Of a stretch of 57,029 nt of DNA, positions 56,563-57,029 are shown piece after piece (the first letter of the stretch is position 1; each line of letters starts with the position of its first letter). The notes beneath the pieces are model-generated. The model searched no databases, was not told the origin of the DNA, and saw nothing but the letters and a program-made list of their open reading frames with translations. The DNA comes from an uncultured Bacilli bacterium. GTDB lineage: Bacteria > Bacillota_I > Bacilli_A > RFN20 > CAG-288. The translations under genes and the position numbers were made by a program. The stretch spans positions 1-57,029 of the forward strand of contig CAKVBX010000006.1 in the NCBI GenBank assembly GCA_934725685.1, given 5' to 3'.

Positions 56563-57029
56563 AGATTTTGTACTCCTTGTTTGCATATATTTTAGGAGAA
56601 ATGTAAGCGGTTTTAAATATTTGGCGATAAACCTGATGAGAAATCTATGCGAATGATATAAAAAATCTTATTCAATCTCAAACGAGCACAAAAATACCGA
56701 TTTCAAGGGCGCTACTTCTAAGAAAAATCCAATTTGCGCATTTTGCCTGATTGTTTAAAAATCTAGATTTCTACTATTTTCTTCCGCTGCCTGTGGCTGA
56801 TTTGAAAACGTTTTTACAATTCCCGATTCTTCTTCGTTCCGGACTTGTATCAGCATTTTGGAAACGTGTATTGATTCAGCAAATAATTCCATCAAATTAT
56901 CTTTTGAAAATTCTCGCTTTGGCAAGCATGTCGGTGTTTGTTGCATTTTTCGTTAGAAAAGGATAAACATTAGTGTTGCTGCATCCCACGAATGTCCCGC
57001 CTTCTGAATGAAATCCCGGACAAAAATAT
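56563..57029. promoter_or_regulatory. Upstream region of the surface-protein gene
   Basis: No gene is supported in these 467 bases. Two cre-like sites are present: 56599-56614 (ATGTAAGCGGTTTTAA, 15 of 16) and 56802-56817 (TTGAAAACGTTTTTAC, 14 of 16). Leftward promoter candidates are TTGAGA-17-TATCAT, which would put the first site in the leader as a roadblock, and TTAAAA-17-TAAAAT, which would put it in the spacer as in the 10082-10109 promoter. The far end of the window is AT-rich with no feature seen. Confidence 0.5.

Noticed and set aside
56751..56966. 71-codon frame in the upstream region of the surface protein
   Set aside because: It starts with TTG, has no ribosome site, and lies in AT-rich DNA that carries cre-like sites.

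Overview
The window looks like a chromosome segment of a low-to-moderate GC, Gram-positive-type anaerobe, most likely a Firmicutes/Erysipelotrichia- or Mollicutes-related gut or oral bacterium. The basis is the RqcP-DivIC-TilS gene order, the many lipoprotein signal peptides, strong GGAGG ribosome sites, Rho-independent terminators, a superoxide reductase in place of obvious aerobic defences, and the absence of outer-membrane genes. UGA is used as a stop codon, so the Mycoplasma genetic code does not apply. The genus assignment is an inference. No rRNA, tRNA, CRISPR array, insertion sequence or prophage was seen.

Layout. 0.1-20.6 kb is mainly housekeeping: a zinc-ribbon membrane protein, ribosomal protein L31, a large helicase-like protein that seems to have lost its ATPase residues, superoxide reductase, a TM2 protein, ManA, a three-gene ABC importer (ATPase, fused permease, binding lipoprotein), a metallo-beta-lactamase-fold hydrolase, MetRS, a MATE exporter, a FAD oxidoreductase, a CBS-pair protein, CTP synthase, two paralogous small lipoproteins and an aldo/keto reductase. 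20.8-26.1 kb is a nucleoside-type BMP ABC importer behind a purine-riboswitch-like leader. 26.4-36.1 kb is a four-gene surface operon (GLUG/repeat adhesin-like lipoprotein, InlB-repeat/LamG protein, LamG-metallophosphoesterase, lipoprotein with CBM9-like repeats), divergent from an ArsR-type sensor regulator across a palindrome-rich control region. 36.4-42.5 kb has a serpin-like lipoprotein, the RqcP-DivIC-TilS-lipoprotein operon, rplM-rpsI and two TetR regulators. 42.8-44.2 kb has an SGNH hydrolase and a small lipoprotein.

44.4-56.6 kb is the most unusual part: a tightly packed, leftward block encoding a complete MalEFG/MsmK-type sugar importer, an SGNH-esterase lipoprotein, four paralogues of a protein family I do not recognise (two lipoproteins, two with no export signal), and upstream a large surface protein with ConA-like and X2-like domains and a C-terminal KGCGGS-TM-KKKK anchor. 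I read it as a glycan capture and uptake locus in which the unknown family may supply the binding or catalytic step not covered by any recognisable glycoside hydrolase.

Two themes recur. Several genes without a ribosome site have a good -10 box only 6-9 bases before the start codon, which suggests leaderless mRNAs. Catabolite-repression-like or LacI-type operator sequences lie upstream of the transporter and surface operons.
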